Position numbers and translations under genes: made by a program. A DNA stretch of 26,418 bases from a virus, in IMG/VR virus record IMGVR_UViG_3300048042_000004, positions 1 through 26,418 of that record, one strand, 5' to 3'. Under the pieces are notes generated by a model. That model saw only the letters and a list, made by a program, of their open reading frames with translations, was not told where the DNA came from and did not search any database. How positions within the stretch are numbered: position 1 is the first letter of the stretch; each line of letters begins with the position of its first letter. Of this stretch, positions 4,647 through 13,781 are shown piece by piece.

Positions 4647-6347
4647 ATGCTCACACCACATGATATTGAACTCATGGCAGAATATTGCGTTAAATATGCG
4701 ATAAGTAACGGCGTGCCTGCATCTGCCGCCCCTGATGCCGCACAAGAACTATTTGCATATTATCAAAGCAACGAAAAATTGACAGGCCCGGGTGGCCTGC
4801 GCTCTATCTTGGGCGAAAAGTACCCCGAATACTTCTGCAAGGCATATTTGTCAGATCAGTTTGACCGCGAATTCGGTGATTACGCAATTGAGATACTTCA
4901 TACATTTAAAAACGTTGTTGAAACCCCAAGCAGAGAAAAGCAAGCTGTAACTGCTCCAAGAGGACATGGCAAGTCAACACTAGATAGCTTCGCAATGCCA
5001 ACATGGTGTGCTTGTTATCAAAAAAAGCAATTTATTTTATTTATCTCTGCCAACTATGATACTTCAAAAAACTTTCTTGGTAAGGTTCGTAAAGCTCTTG
5101 AAAGTCAAGAAATTACAGAGGATTTCGGCGTGCAATCAAACAATACAGCATGGAGCGCAGAAGAACTTTGCACTAAAAATGGTGTTTGGATAAAATGTGC
5201 CGGTTGGCGAAGTGGGTTGCGTGGGATGAATAAAGACACGCGTCCTGACCTTATCATTCTTGACGATCTTGAAGACAAGGATGTTATCCAATCTACAAAA
5301 GAGCAAAAAAGATTAGATATTTGTTTTAATGAGGAAATCGGACGGTTAGGAGATTACCGCACCGATCTTTTTTATATTGGCACACTCCTTTCCGAAGATT
5401 CGCTTTTAGCCCGAACAATGAAAAATCCTGCATGGCGGTCATCGTTATTTAAGCGAGTAATTTCATTTCCAACAAACAACGCTTTGTGGGATGAATGGCG
5501 AAAAATTTATTGTGACATTACAAATCAAAACCGATTTGATGATGCATGGAAGTTTTATGAAACCCATAAAAGTGACATGCTTAAAGGTTCTAAAATCTTA
5601 TGGGAAAATAAAGTACCTCCAAAATCAACACAATACCCCGGTGGCTACTACAATGTCATGCTTGACCGTGTGGGATTTGGTGAAGATGCCTTTTGGCAGG
5701 AAGATCAATCCGAACCCGCCAAAGCCTCAGACAAACCTTTTAAATCCTTAACTTTTTGGAATGAGAAATACAAAGGTGAGGAATTTAAAAAAGCTCTGCA
5801 AAACATTACGCTTGGCATTGACCCATCCGAGGGCAAAGGGTTTGATGGCACTGCCTATGGCGTTGGTGGCAAGATTAATCGCGGTGTTGGAATATTAGAG
5901 GGGCAGTTACGAAATGATGCACTGGCGGCGATTATGGCGCATACAGCGTGGTTCTTACAAACTTACCCCGAAATTCAAGAAATCATCATTGAAGAAAACA
6001 CCTACAAAGAGGATGGAACAAATCAGCTTAGAGAGTATCTAGCTGAACATGGATTTACTCAAAAAGTTGCAGGGTTTCGCTCTGAAGGGATCAGCAAGTA
6101 TAACCGCATAATGCAGATGGAACCGGATGTTAATTCTGGGCAAATCCTTTTCAACCAAAATAACGTTGACTTTAACACAGAGGTTATAAGGTTTAGTGCT
6201 TCATGCTCACATGATGATGCGCCGGATGTTACGCACGTATTGTGGAAAAAGTTTAAAGGCTCTGCTACTTCTGCATTTGTGGAATATGCGCGAATGGAAA
6301 GTGAAAGATTAGCAAAGGAGAAAACAAATGTTTCAAACGGTTTTTGA
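4647..6347 (+). CDS. terL: Terminase large subunit (packaging ATPase and nuclease)
   Basis: The ATG at 4647 follows AAAGGAGG (4631-4638). The 566-residue protein has the two-domain plan of large terminases. The N-terminal ATPase carries Walker A APRGHGKST (residues 103-111) and Walker B LIILDDLE (202-209), followed by a coupling-like YIGTLL (243-248). The C-terminal RNase H-fold nuclease shows the acidic residues in LGIDPSEGKGFDGT (D392), IIIEENTYKED (E449/E450) and DDAPDVTH (D523/D524/D527). It drives DNA into the prohead through the portal and cuts it at the start and end of packaging. The C-terminal region resembles the putative large terminase family of many Bacillota and proteobacterial phages. 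Its end overlaps the next gene by 20 bases. Confidence 0.93.
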   Translation: MLTPHDIELMAEYCVKYAISNGVPASAAPDAAQELFAYYQSNEKLTGPGGLRSILGEKYPEYFCKAYLSDQFDREFGDYAIEILHTFKNVVETPSREKQAVTAPRGHGKSTLDSFAMPTWCACYQKKQFILFISANYDTSKNFLGKVRKALESQEITEDFGVQSNNTAWSAEELCTKNGVWIKCAGWRSGLRGMNKDTRPDLIILDDLEDKDVIQSTKEQKRLDICFNEEIGRLGDYRTDLFYIGTLLSEDSLLARTMKNPAWRSSLFKRVISFPTNNALWDEWRKIYCDITNQNRFDDAWKFYETHKSDMLKGSKILWENKVPPKSTQYPGGYYNVMLDRVGFGEDAFWQEDQSEPAKASDKPFKSLTFWNEKYKGEEFKKALQNITLGIDPSEGKGFDGTAYGVGGKINRGVGILEGQLRNDALAAIMAHTAWFLQTYPEIQEIIIEENTYKEDGTNQLREYLAEHGFTQKVAGFRSEGISKYNRIMQMEPDVNSGQILFNQNNVDFNTEVIRFSASCSHDDAPDVTHVLWKKFKGSATSAFVEYARMESERLAKEKTNVSNGF

Positions 6348-6645
6348 TATTATTTTTGCAATTGTAATTTTAGGCACAGCTTTCACCATTCTTTTTTGGG
6401 AATTTAAGAAAAAGCGCAGTGCTGAAAAAACTTATGAATATCACCTAAGAATCGTGTTAAACAGTGGGAAAATTATTCGACTAACTCTTGGCGAAGAACT
6501 TTACCAACAATTCAATCAGCTTCTTAACCAAGAAACGGGAAAATTCCAAATTAACTCACCAAATAAGGCTGACACCAAAATTCAAGATGCCTCCACCATG
6601 TTATACATGCAGTATATTGCCGCTGTGACAATGCGCCGATGGTAA
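6328..6645 (+). CDS. Small single-pass membrane-anchored protein (105 aa)
   Basis: The ATG at 6328 is preceded by AAAGGAG (6315-6321) inside the end of the terminase gene. Residues 4-24 (TVFDIIFAIVILGTAFTILF) form a transmembrane helix, followed by KKK, so the rest is probably cytoplasmic. The soluble part contains a short beta-like region (YEYHLRIVLNSGKIIRLTLG) and a helical part. No family recognised. Its place between terminase and portal is constant for small accessory genes in some phages, but no role can be assigned. Confidence 0.65.
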   Translation: MFQTVFDIIFAIVILGTAFTILFWEFKKKRSAEKTYEYHLRIVLNSGKIIRLTLGEELYQQFNQLLNQETGKFQINSPNKADTKIQDASTMLYMQYIAAVTMRRW

Positions 6646-6676
6646 CAGTCGGCAGCGAAAGGCAGGTGAAAAATAA

Positions 6677-8983
6677 ATGAGATTTACACAAAAAGCAAGC
6701 ATAAGTACGAATATAAGCGGAATGACCAACTCCATGAATGCTGGAGCATATGGTATTACAATCCCGCAAACCGCCTATAACTCCGAGCAACTGCAAGGCA
6801 TGGATATGAGAACGCCATTTAGTCCTGGCTCACCTATGAGCCCTCGACGCGAGTATGGAACAAGCCCACTGCAATACGAATATATGGTTGGTCAAAACAT
6901 AGTGCAGCTACCTAGAGCAAACGAAAGAGTAAGTTTTAAAACCATTGATGATTTATTTTCAGTTTATGATGATGCCAAACTTGCCAGAAAAGTAAGAGTT
7001 GACCAAGCACGCACGATGGATTGGCATGTTAGACCTTATGACATGTCAAAGTATAAGGACTATGCGAAAGATATTAAAACTGTTGAAGCTTTCTTTGAAA
7101 AGCCATATAGTGGTGCATTATTTTCGGACTTTCAAGTAGCGATTGAACATGACCGGATTTCCTATGATGCCACCGCATTTTTTAAAAGGTATACAAGGGG
7201 TGGAAAGCTTGGTGCACTAGAACCAGTTGACGGGCGTACAATAGCACCGATAATTGATTTTTACGGTCATGCTCCATTGCCTCCCGCCCCTGCGTATATA
7301 CAGTGGATTAGAGGATATCCCGAAGTATGGCTAAACCGTGACGTACTTATGTATCGTCCATACTATAAACGCCCCGATTCCATTTATGGCAGTCCTCCAC
7401 TTGAACAGGTCTTGATGAACGCCAATACAGCAACAAGGACTTATTTATACTATCTTATGTACTTTACGGAGGGGAACATACCGGGTGCGTATATGACTGC
7501 GCCGGACGGTTTAATAGACCCCGTACTCATAAAGCAGCTCCAAACCGACTGGGATAACTTAACGGCGGGCGATGCGGCGCAAAAGCACAGAATGCTTATA
7601 ACTCCGGCAGGTTCAACCGTTAAAGAATTTAGAGAGTATGCACCGAATAGCGACTTTTCAAAGCATTTAATGACCTTAACGTGTGCTGCTTTTGACGTTG
7701 TCCCCTCTGAATTAGGATTTACCGAAAGCACAAATAAATCAAGCGGTGACAGCCAAGAAAATGTCCAAATGCGGCGCGGGCCTAAGCCTATGATGAAGTT
7801 CTACAATGAGATGTACACCGACATTATACATAAAGATTTCAACATGCCTTATTTGAAATTTGAGCTTGCTTACGACAATAAAGACGAAGATCAACTCATG
7901 GATGCTCAACGGTGGCAGATATTTGTAAATTGCGGAATTGCAAGCAGAGAAGAAGCAGCTTTAACAATGTTTGGACATGAGCCGACTGATGGTATTGATT
8001 CGGGGAGGTCTGTTCTACTTGGCAATGAGGTTATTCCTGTAACGCAGCTTGTAAATGGCTATACAGGTCAAGGAAACACGTTGTCAACAAGCGGCGCGTC
8101 TGCACCTCCGGCTGACGGAATGAACCCAAAGCCAACTAATAATCCTCCACCCGCTGATGGGCAACAAGCTCAGCCAGTGCAAAAGGCGGCTGCTGATAGA
8201 CTAAAAAAAAACGCGAATGAGTTTCCAAGCAAAGTAGAGGAAACACTGCGTAAGTCTTTTACAGATGCCATTACAGCCGAACTAAAAAAACAAGGTGATG
8301 CAATTTCTCTATGGGCTGAGAAATGCATAAGCAAACTTGGCAAATCAGATAAGGATAATCAGACTTTAATCCTTGAGATCATTGCAATAATCAGTTCCCA
8401 AGGTTGGAATACAGCTCTTGCAAAAACCTTGACTGCAAATATTACTAAGATATTTGTTGAATCCATGAAAACCACTCAAAAAGAGCAAAGCATTACCTTA
8501 CCCGCGCAAACCGCTTCTAATGGTGCAGAATTAACTGCCGAAGAAATATTCCACTCTGCTGCTGATGATTACGCAGGAAGTCATATAGGTGAGCTAATAA
8601 CAGGGCTAGACGATACTACAAAAAGTCTTGTCCAAAACTCCCTACAGGATGCTATTGCAAAAGGTAGTACGCCTACCGAAATATCAGATATGCTGCAAGG
8701 TAACTTTGCATTTTCACCAAGTCGAGCCATGACAATCACGCGAACTGAAACAGGATATGCATGGAACAGCGGTGCGATAGGAATTGCCAAGGCTGCCGGA
8801 ATGAATGCAGTTATTGTGTCGGATGGGCAAGATTTTGATGCAGAATGTCAAGAGGCAGACGGGCAAACGTGGACGGTTGAATATGCCGAAAATCACCAAC
8901 TACAGCACCCGAATTGTAGCCGTAGCTTTACAGCAACACAAGCAGATCCCGAAGACATAGACAAAGGAGATGATGACGAGTGA
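6677..8983 (+). CDS. Portal protein fused to a Mu F-like minor head domain
   Basis: The 768-residue protein begins at ATG 6677 after AGGCAGGTGA. Residues 1-460 are portal-like: MDWHVRPYDM, a conserved early region DFQVAIEHDRISYDA, LMYRPYYKRPDSIYGSPPLE (225-243), a stem-like helical segment, the loop region SELGFTESTNKSSGDSQENV, and a C-terminal REEAALTMFGHEP. A proline/glycine-rich linker (about 465-505) follows. A helical segment leads to residues 640-752, which match the Mu gpF-like domain: RAMTITRTETGYAWNSGA, a DGQ/ADGQTW segment and HPNCSRSF. The portal forms the dodecameric DNA gateway; Mu F-like proteins are minor head components sometimes injected or needed for infectivity. These are usually two adjacent genes. 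No stop or frameshift separates them here. Confidence 0.88.
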   Translation: MRFTQKASISTNISGMTNSMNAGAYGITIPQTAYNSEQLQGMDMRTPFSPGSPMSPRREYGTSPLQYEYMVGQNIVQLPRANERVSFKTIDDLFSVYDDAKLARKVRVDQARTMDWHVRPYDMSKYKDYAKDIKTVEAFFEKPYSGALFSDFQVAIEHDRISYDATAFFKRYTRGGKLGALEPVDGRTIAPIIDFYGHAPLPPAPAYIQWIRGYPEVWLNRDVLMYRPYYKRPDSIYGSPPLEQVLMNANTATRTYLYYLMYFTEGNIPGAYMTAPDGLIDPVLIKQLQTDWDNLTAGDAAQKHRMLITPAGSTVKEFREYAPNSDFSKHLMTLTCAAFDVVPSELGFTESTNKSSGDSQENVQMRRGPKPMMKFYNEMYTDIIHKDFNMPYLKFELAYDNKDEDQLMDAQRWQIFVNCGIASREEAALTMFGHEPTDGIDSGRSVLLGNEVIPVTQLVNGYTGQGNTLSTSGASAPPADGMNPKPTNNPPPADGQQAQPVQKAAADRLKKNANEFPSKVEETLRKSFTDAITAELKKQGDAISLWAEKCISKLGKSDKDNQTLILEIIAIISSQGWNTALAKTLTANITKIFVESMKTTQKEQSITLPAQTASNGAELTAEEIFHSAADDYAGSHIGELITGLDDTTKSLVQNSLQDAIAKGSTPTEISDMLQGNFAFSPSRAMTITRTETGYAWNSGAIGIAKAAGMNAVIVSDGQDFDAECQEADGQTWTVEYAENHQLQHPNCSRSFTATQADPEDIDKGDDDE

Positions 8984-9369
8984 CTAAGAAAAAGCAAAGT
9001 TCACTTAAAACTTTTAATGATTGGTTTGCATTAAAAATGACACAAAAGTTTGGCAGTATGGGAATGTTCTACTTATTGGTGTTTTATGGTCTGTTGCCTT
9101 GCATACGGTTTTTAGCACCATTTCAAAATACATTTTTATATTATTCGAACTTTGTACAACTTATCTCACTCCCTTTACTTATGGTTGGGCAGAACTTGAC
9201 GGGGCGCGTTGCTGAAAAAAGAGATCAGGAAACGCACAGACTTGTAAAGCAATCTCACGATTTGCTAATTCAAGAGCTTAAAGATATCAAGGAAACTCAA
9301 GACGAATTAGCTGAAATTATCAAAAAGGCTCTGTTTTCATGTTTGAAAGGAGTGATGCAAATTGGCTGA
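8980..9369 (+). CDS. Two-helix membrane protein with coiled-coil tail, DUF1003-like layout
   Basis: Translation probably starts at GTG 8980, overlapping the portal stop as GTGA, with AAAGGAGA at 8963-8970. The 129-residue product has two hydrophobic helices (about residues 28-46 and 56-72) separated by a short loop. A charged amphipathic tail (LKDIKETQDELAEIIKKA) follows. The pattern GSMGMFYLLVF, a second helix ending in LPLLMVGQN, then an Arg/Glu-rich segment, resembles the DUF1003 membrane family (GS-W-F ... MSQNRQ ... RDR), but the match is weak. It is tightly coupled to head genes on both sides. Function unknown. Confidence 0.6.
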   Translation: MTKKKQSSLKTFNDWFALKMTQKFGSMGMFYLLVFYGLLPCIRFLAPFQNTFLYYSNFVQLISLPLLMVGQNLTGRVAEKRDQETHRLVKQSHDLLIQELKDIKETQDELAEIIKKALFSCLKGVMQIG

Positions 9370-11116
9370 CTTAGAAGACAAAGAATTTATTTACTCAGGT
9401 GGCATATTTAAATCTGAAACAACTTCAGATGGTGGACTTAACATTTCTGGCTATGCCACGCTTGAAGTGCCGGACAAATCCAATGAAATTATTGACTTCC
9501 CCTCTACGGTGGCAGAACTTCAAAAATGGTCAGATGATACTTCACAGCGTAGCGGCGGAAAATCAAAAGGCAATCTACGAGTTATGCACAAGTTAGAACT
9601 TGGTGGCAAAGTCACCGACATGAAAGCCGTAAAAACCACAATAAAAGATAAAAATGGCAACGACCAAGAAGTTAATGCTGTTTTGATTGATGGTTATATA
9701 CCGCCCTCACTTCCTGATGTTATCAAGAATGTGCAGGATGGTATTTTAAATGGCTTTTCTATCGGTGGCAAATACAAGTCTAAGCCAAGTTATGATCCAT
9801 CGGCAGGGGCGAACAGATATACCCCTATACCAACCGAAATATCGCTTGTGGACAACCCTTGTTGCCCCGGCGCAGATATTGTAGATGCTATTGCAAAAGC
9901 GGCAGGAGCACCGCAGAAAGGAACAACCATGGAAGATACATCAGCGCAGGATAACCTTGTAAAAGCTAACGCAGTTTCATCAAATGATGCAGCAATGGCA
10001 GGTAGCTTTGAAGAACTACGCGAACGCATCATGGCAGCAATTAAAGCCAAATTTGCGGGGTTCAATGACGATTGGGATGGCTACATATGTGCCACATATC
10101 CAGATAAGGTCATTGTTTACAATTGGGATTCTTCAAAATATTTTGAAATTCCTTATACCGTAGAAAATGAAGTAATTACAATTGGGGATTTAATCCCGGT
10201 AGACAAGATTGAGCAATACGTGCCTATTGAAGTTCAAAAAACCATTCAAGATGAGCTTGCAAAAAGGAAACTACAAAAATCCGTATCCCAAAACAAGGAG
10301 GCTAAAAAAGTGACCAAGACCAAAGAAGATATCCAGAAAGCTGCCGAAGCCGCAGGGCTTATAGGCGAAGCACTTGACAATTTTGTCAAAGCAATGACCG
10401 CCGATGATGGCGAAACTGACGAGCAAAAGGCTGCAAAAGCTGCAGAAGCTGAGGCAGCGGCCGCCAAAGCAAAAAAAGCAGAGGAAGACAAGGCTGCCGA
10501 AGATGCCGAAAAAGCAGTTAAGGTCGACCTTACAAAAGCCGCTTCTGCAATCGGGGTTACTTATGATGTACTACTTCAAAAAGTAGGTAAAACCATAAGT
10601 GACGATACTGCGAAACATCTCAACTCTATGAAAGCCGCCGCAGGGCATGTAGTTAAAGCGGCAGACACTTTGCTTTCCGGTAATACACTGCCGGATGACC
10701 AGCTATTCCCTGCCGGTATGATTTCACCAGTTGATACCTCGATTGTTGACGAATGCGCAAAAGCCGCGCAGCAGGAAAGTCTCACAAAAGCCATAGGCGA
10801 TAAATTACATGAAGCTGGCGTTGATGGACTTCAAAAAGCAGTCGGTGGGATTGTAGACCTAATTAAAAGCGTTTCAAGTGAACTTGCTGATCTTAAAAAG
10901 TCTGTACAGGAAATTCATGACCAACCACAACAGGCAGGCCCGATTTCAGCACAGGCGGTTACAAGCAGGCTTGCAAAAGCAGAGAATGGACAGGCCTCTT
11001 TAAGTGCAGATGATCTCGTAAAAGCAATTAATGCAATGAGCAATCCACAGGATAAAGAAATATTGTCAAAAGCCGTAGGAGAACCAATACTCAAAAATCT
11101 CCTGCGCGGAAATTAA
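9362..11116 (+). CDS. Prohead protease fused to a scaffolding domain
   Basis: The likely start is TTG 9362, with AAAGGAG at 9346-9352, overlapping the previous gene. The 584-residue protein has an N-terminal serine-protease-like domain (1-190): SGYATLEVPDKSNEIID, RVMHK with H76, LNGFSIGG with S133, and TEISLVDNPCCPGA with E159. Order and spacing fit an S78/HK97 gp4-like His-Ser-Glu triad, assigned by pattern. Residues about 215-290 form a small beta domain often attached to such proteases (VIVYNWDSSKYFEIPYTVENE). The rest is Ala/Lys/Glu-rich and helical (KAAEAEAAAAKAKKAEEDKA), as in scaffold proteins, and ends just before the capsid gene. The scaffold part would guide head assembly and be digested by the protease part. 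Confidence 0.82.
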   Translation: MADLEDKEFIYSGGIFKSETTSDGGLNISGYATLEVPDKSNEIIDFPSTVAELQKWSDDTSQRSGGKSKGNLRVMHKLELGGKVTDMKAVKTTIKDKNGNDQEVNAVLIDGYIPPSLPDVIKNVQDGILNGFSIGGKYKSKPSYDPSAGANRYTPIPTEISLVDNPCCPGADIVDAIAKAAGAPQKGTTMEDTSAQDNLVKANAVSSNDAAMAGSFEELRERIMAAIKAKFAGFNDDWDGYICATYPDKVIVYNWDSSKYFEIPYTVENEVITIGDLIPVDKIEQYVPIEVQKTIQDELAKRKLQKSVSQNKEAKKVTKTKEDIQKAAEAAGLIGEALDNFVKAMTADDGETDEQKAAKAAEAEAAAAKAKKAEEDKAAEDAEKAVKVDLTKAASAIGVTYDVLLQKVGKTISDDTAKHLNSMKAAAGHVVKAADTLLSGNTLPDDQLFPAGMISPVDTSIVDECAKAAQQESLTKAIGDKLHEAGVDGLQKAVGGIVDLIKSVSSELADLKKSVQEIHDQPQQAGPISAQAVTSRLAKAENGQASLSADDLVKAINAMSNPQDKEILSKAVGEPILKNLLRGN

Positions 11117-11131
11117 GGAGGATTACATAAT

Positions 11132-12676
11132 ATGAATGATATGGAATTATGGTCAAAAGAAACAATGGATAAGGTGACTGGCGCACTTCGCAAAGATGCA
11201 TCACAACAGGGCTATACCACGGGACTTGGCTTAACCAACATTGAGCTTGCCGAATATGCCCGCGTACTGATTCCGTCCCTTACTCCTTTCAGAAACTCAC
11301 TGCCAAGAACTCCATCAAAGGTAGGATCCCTAACCACCATGTGGCGTTCGATTTTGAGCGCAAATACAACCAACCTCAGGCCTACTCTTGCGTTGGGTTC
11401 GGCAGGTGTCACCCCAAACACGCAGGAAGCCGACTTCATGGCTTCTTATTCACTTATTAGTCAGGGTGGCCGCGTTATGCGAGATGCTAGGATGCTGGCA
11501 GAGGGCTTTGACGATTTGCAGGCACTTTCTGTTCAGAACACCCTCATTGATCTTATGAAGCAGGAAGAAATCATATTGCTTGGTGGTCAGAACTTTACTC
11601 TTGGCACTCCTGCTGCTCCAACGCTTGTTCCTACATCCTCTGGCGGGTCAATCGGCACTGTTAACGTAAGTGTTGCGGTTGCAATGAGAACCTTGCAAGG
11701 CGTACAGGATGGGCAGTCAACAGCAGCATCAACGCCACAGGTAACCGGAGCATTAACAGGCTACACTAACGGTAGTGTTACTGCAACAGCAGCATGGTTG
11801 CCCGGCGCAATGTGCTATGACTGGTATGTTGGCTTGGCTGGCGGTTCTCTGTACTATTACGGCACAACGACAATCAACAGCATTACAATAACTTCTGTTC
11901 CAACACAGGCAGCAACCGCTACAGGTGCACCTTCTGTTCCATCCGTTCCGGGCGCCAATTCTGTAAATACAACCACAGGCGTTATTACCTTTACAGCTAT
12001 TGCCACCGCCACCGCTTGTAATGTCGATAACTCAGCGGATACAAATTCCATGAACGGATTTATCGCTACTCTTATCGGCGGATTCAGCCATGTCGGTAAC
12101 GCAAACATTCTCGTTCAAAATGGCACAGGTTCTATGGCTTCTGGAGCTAGTGTAACATCTCTAAATGGTGCATCACTTATCGGTAACGGAGGCACTATTC
12201 TCCAGATTGACAATGTACTTGATTCGCTCTGGCAGGCATATAAGGTTAGCCCATCTAAAATTTATTGTAACAGCCGCACAAAACGTTCTATTTCTGACTT
12301 GATGGTGTCAAGTGGTGGTACAACTACATTAGTACCGATTCAATCACCCGACCAGCGTATAGCGGCTGTAGGCGGTGTGATTCCGACACAGTATGCTAAC
12401 AAAGCCGGTGAGGGATTCCTTGACATTGTTTCACTTCCATGGATTCCACAGGGAACAGTTATAATTGCAACCGAAAAGCTGTCATTTCCAAATAGCCGTG
12501 TCAATGCCGTTTTCGATGTTGAATGTCAAATGGACTACACAATGACTCCATATCCTGCAAATAAGCAGTATGGTACCAATGGCGGCCCTCGCTATGAGTA
12601 TGATGTAGCAGCAATAGAAACTTTCAGAAACTTCTTCTCCGGCGCACACGCCGTCATTCAAAACGTAGGTGTTTAA
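11132..12676 (+). CDS. Major capsid protein with an inserted Ig/FN3-like domain
   Basis: AAGGAGG (11115-11121) precedes ATG 11132; a second in-frame ATG lies three codons later. The 514-residue protein follows the protease-scaffold gene, as major capsid genes do. Residues 35-155 include LIPSLTPFRNSLPRTPSKVG and a long helical segment compatible with an HK97-type fold. Residues 355-514 include SLWQAYKVSPSKIYCNSRTK, GFLDIVSLPWIPQGTVIIA and YDVAAIETFRNFF. Residues about 158-300 are different: Ser/Thr/Ala/Gly-rich beta sequence with AAWLPGAMCYDWYVGLAGG, a pattern of FN3/Ig-like domains. Such inserts decorate the outer capsid surface in several phages. A hairpin terminator follows. Capsid identity rests mainly on context and size. 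Confidence 0.82.
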   Translation: MNDMELWSKETMDKVTGALRKDASQQGYTTGLGLTNIELAEYARVLIPSLTPFRNSLPRTPSKVGSLTTMWRSILSANTTNLRPTLALGSAGVTPNTQEADFMASYSLISQGGRVMRDARMLAEGFDDLQALSVQNTLIDLMKQEEIILLGGQNFTLGTPAAPTLVPTSSGGSIGTVNVSVAVAMRTLQGVQDGQSTAASTPQVTGALTGYTNGSVTATAAWLPGAMCYDWYVGLAGGSLYYYGTTTINSITITSVPTQAATATGAPSVPSVPGANSVNTTTGVITFTAIATATACNVDNSADTNSMNGFIATLIGGFSHVGNANILVQNGTGSMASGASVTSLNGASLIGNGGTILQIDNVLDSLWQAYKVSPSKIYCNSRTKRSISDLMVSSGGTTTLVPIQSPDQRIAAVGGVIPTQYANKAGEGFLDIVSLPWIPQGTVIIATEKLSFPNSRVNAVFDVECQMDYTMTPYPANKQYGTNGGPRYEYDVAAIETFRNFFSGAHAVIQNVGV

Positions 12677-12684
12677 TAAAAATA

Positions 12685-12708
12685 GGGCGGCTTAAAAACC
12701 GCCCCTTT
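12685..12708 (+). terminator. Terminator after the capsid gene
   Basis: GGGCGG (12685-12690) pairs with CCGCCC (12699-12704) around an 8-nt A-rich loop, followed by CTTTA. The T-run is short, so it may be a partial terminator or an mRNA 3'-end stabiliser that raises capsid expression over downstream genes. Confidence 0.7.
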
Positions 12709-12725
12709 ACTTTGGAGGAAACAAC

Positions 12726-12962
12726 ATGTTAATAAAAGTTTTAGCAAAGGACTGCGGTCAAATAATTCATAGAAAAGGAGTATTCAAAGTTGTAAAAAGC
12801 TTTGCTGATATTCCGGCTGAAGTTCATGAGGAATTGCTTGAATTTCCAACACTTTATGCTCAAGTCCTCGAACCAACAGCACAAGATATTATTGACGAGC
12901 TGAATAAAACAGATTCAAAAACCGACTTAACCAAACCTAATGAACCCACTGCCACGAAATAA
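12726..12962 (+). CDS. Small head-region protein (78 aa)
   Basis: TTGGAGG (12711-12717) precedes ATG 12726. Residues 1-45 look like a compact domain (MLIKVLAKDCGQIIHRKGVF, then KVVKSFADIPAEVHEELLEF). The last third is polar and low-complexity (KTDSKTDLTKPNEPTATK). Genes of this size between the capsid and first connector are common and usually uncharacterised. No enzymatic motif is seen. Confidence 0.65.
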   Translation: MLIKVLAKDCGQIIHRKGVFKVVKSFADIPAEVHEELLEFPTLYAQVLEPTAQDIIDELNKTDSKTDLTKPNEPTATK

Positions 12963-12980
12963 TTAGAGGAGGCGTTATAA

Positions 12981-13781
12981 ATGTTAACCGATAAGTCTAG
13001 CATTCTTTACACATCTGCTGCGGCAGTAGCTACAACGGCGCTCAACAGCGACATAACGCCTCAAACTCTTTCTGCCAATGCTACGGCGGGTGAAATTTCA
13101 ATCACAGTCAACAATTTAGGGCAAGGTTGGACAATAGGCAGTCAATTATTGCTTGATGGCAATAATGCAAACGCCGAAACCGTTATAATTACCGCCGCAA
13201 TAAGTGGAAACTCTATACCCATAACAGCCTTGCAAAATAATCACATCATAGGTTGTGCTATCTTTAATGTTACTGTCCTATCTCAATATATCGCTATTGC
13301 TTCACGCTTTTTTGATGAAGAAACTCATTATCCGGCAGGGTGGGGATATGAGAGCTGGACGGAAATGAAAGAATCACGCATTAATAATTATGGCAACTTG
13401 TCGATAGCGCTGAGCAAACCGATTGTTCAAATCGGTGATATATCAAATGTAAGCATTCAAGAAATGCGATCTCACGGTTCTAATCCAGTGGATATTACAA
13501 ATGCCTATATCCGCAATAATTTCTATCTTGAAATTCCATTACCTTGGGCATACACGCCTTGTGCAGTTATGGCTACTGTTACATATTTGGGTGGCTATAA
13601 TCTCCTCCCTGCATGGGTTCCGTGGGCAACAAATGTAATAGCAGCTCGTATGTACATGGAACGACAAAGCGGCTACAGTGACACTATAGGCAGCGCAGAG
13701 CAAGGAACGCTGTCGTTTAAAAAAGCCATTCCTGCGGATGTTCAAGAAATGATTTCCCATAACAGGCGGTGGGTAGTTTGA
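12981..13781 (+). CDS. Head-tail connector-like protein with a beta insertion
   Basis: GAGGAGG (12965-12971) precedes ATG 12981. The 266-residue product has a short helical start, then a beta-rich segment (30-95) with ITVNNLGQGWTIGSQLLLDG and AETVIITAAISGNSIPITAL, a pattern found in phage surface and connector inserts. The second half (100-266) contains SRFFDEETHYPAG, LEIPLPWAYTPCAVMATVTY and the helical PWATNVIAARMYMERQSGYS, consistent with an adaptor that joins portal and tail. The position (capsid, adaptor, gp10-like, terminator) supports this. Exact family membership is uncertain. The stop overlaps the next start. Confidence 0.6.
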   Translation: MLTDKSSILYTSAAAVATTALNSDITPQTLSANATAGEISITVNNLGQGWTIGSQLLLDGNNANAETVIITAAISGNSIPITALQNNHIIGCAIFNVTVLSQYIAIASRFFDEETHYPAGWGYESWTEMKESRINNYGNLSIALSKPIVQIGDISNVSIQEMRSHGSNPVDITNAYIRNNFYLEIPLPWAYTPCAVMATVTYLGGYNLLPAWVPWATNVIAARMYMERQSGYSDTIGSAEQGTLSFKKAIPADVQEMISHNRRWVV

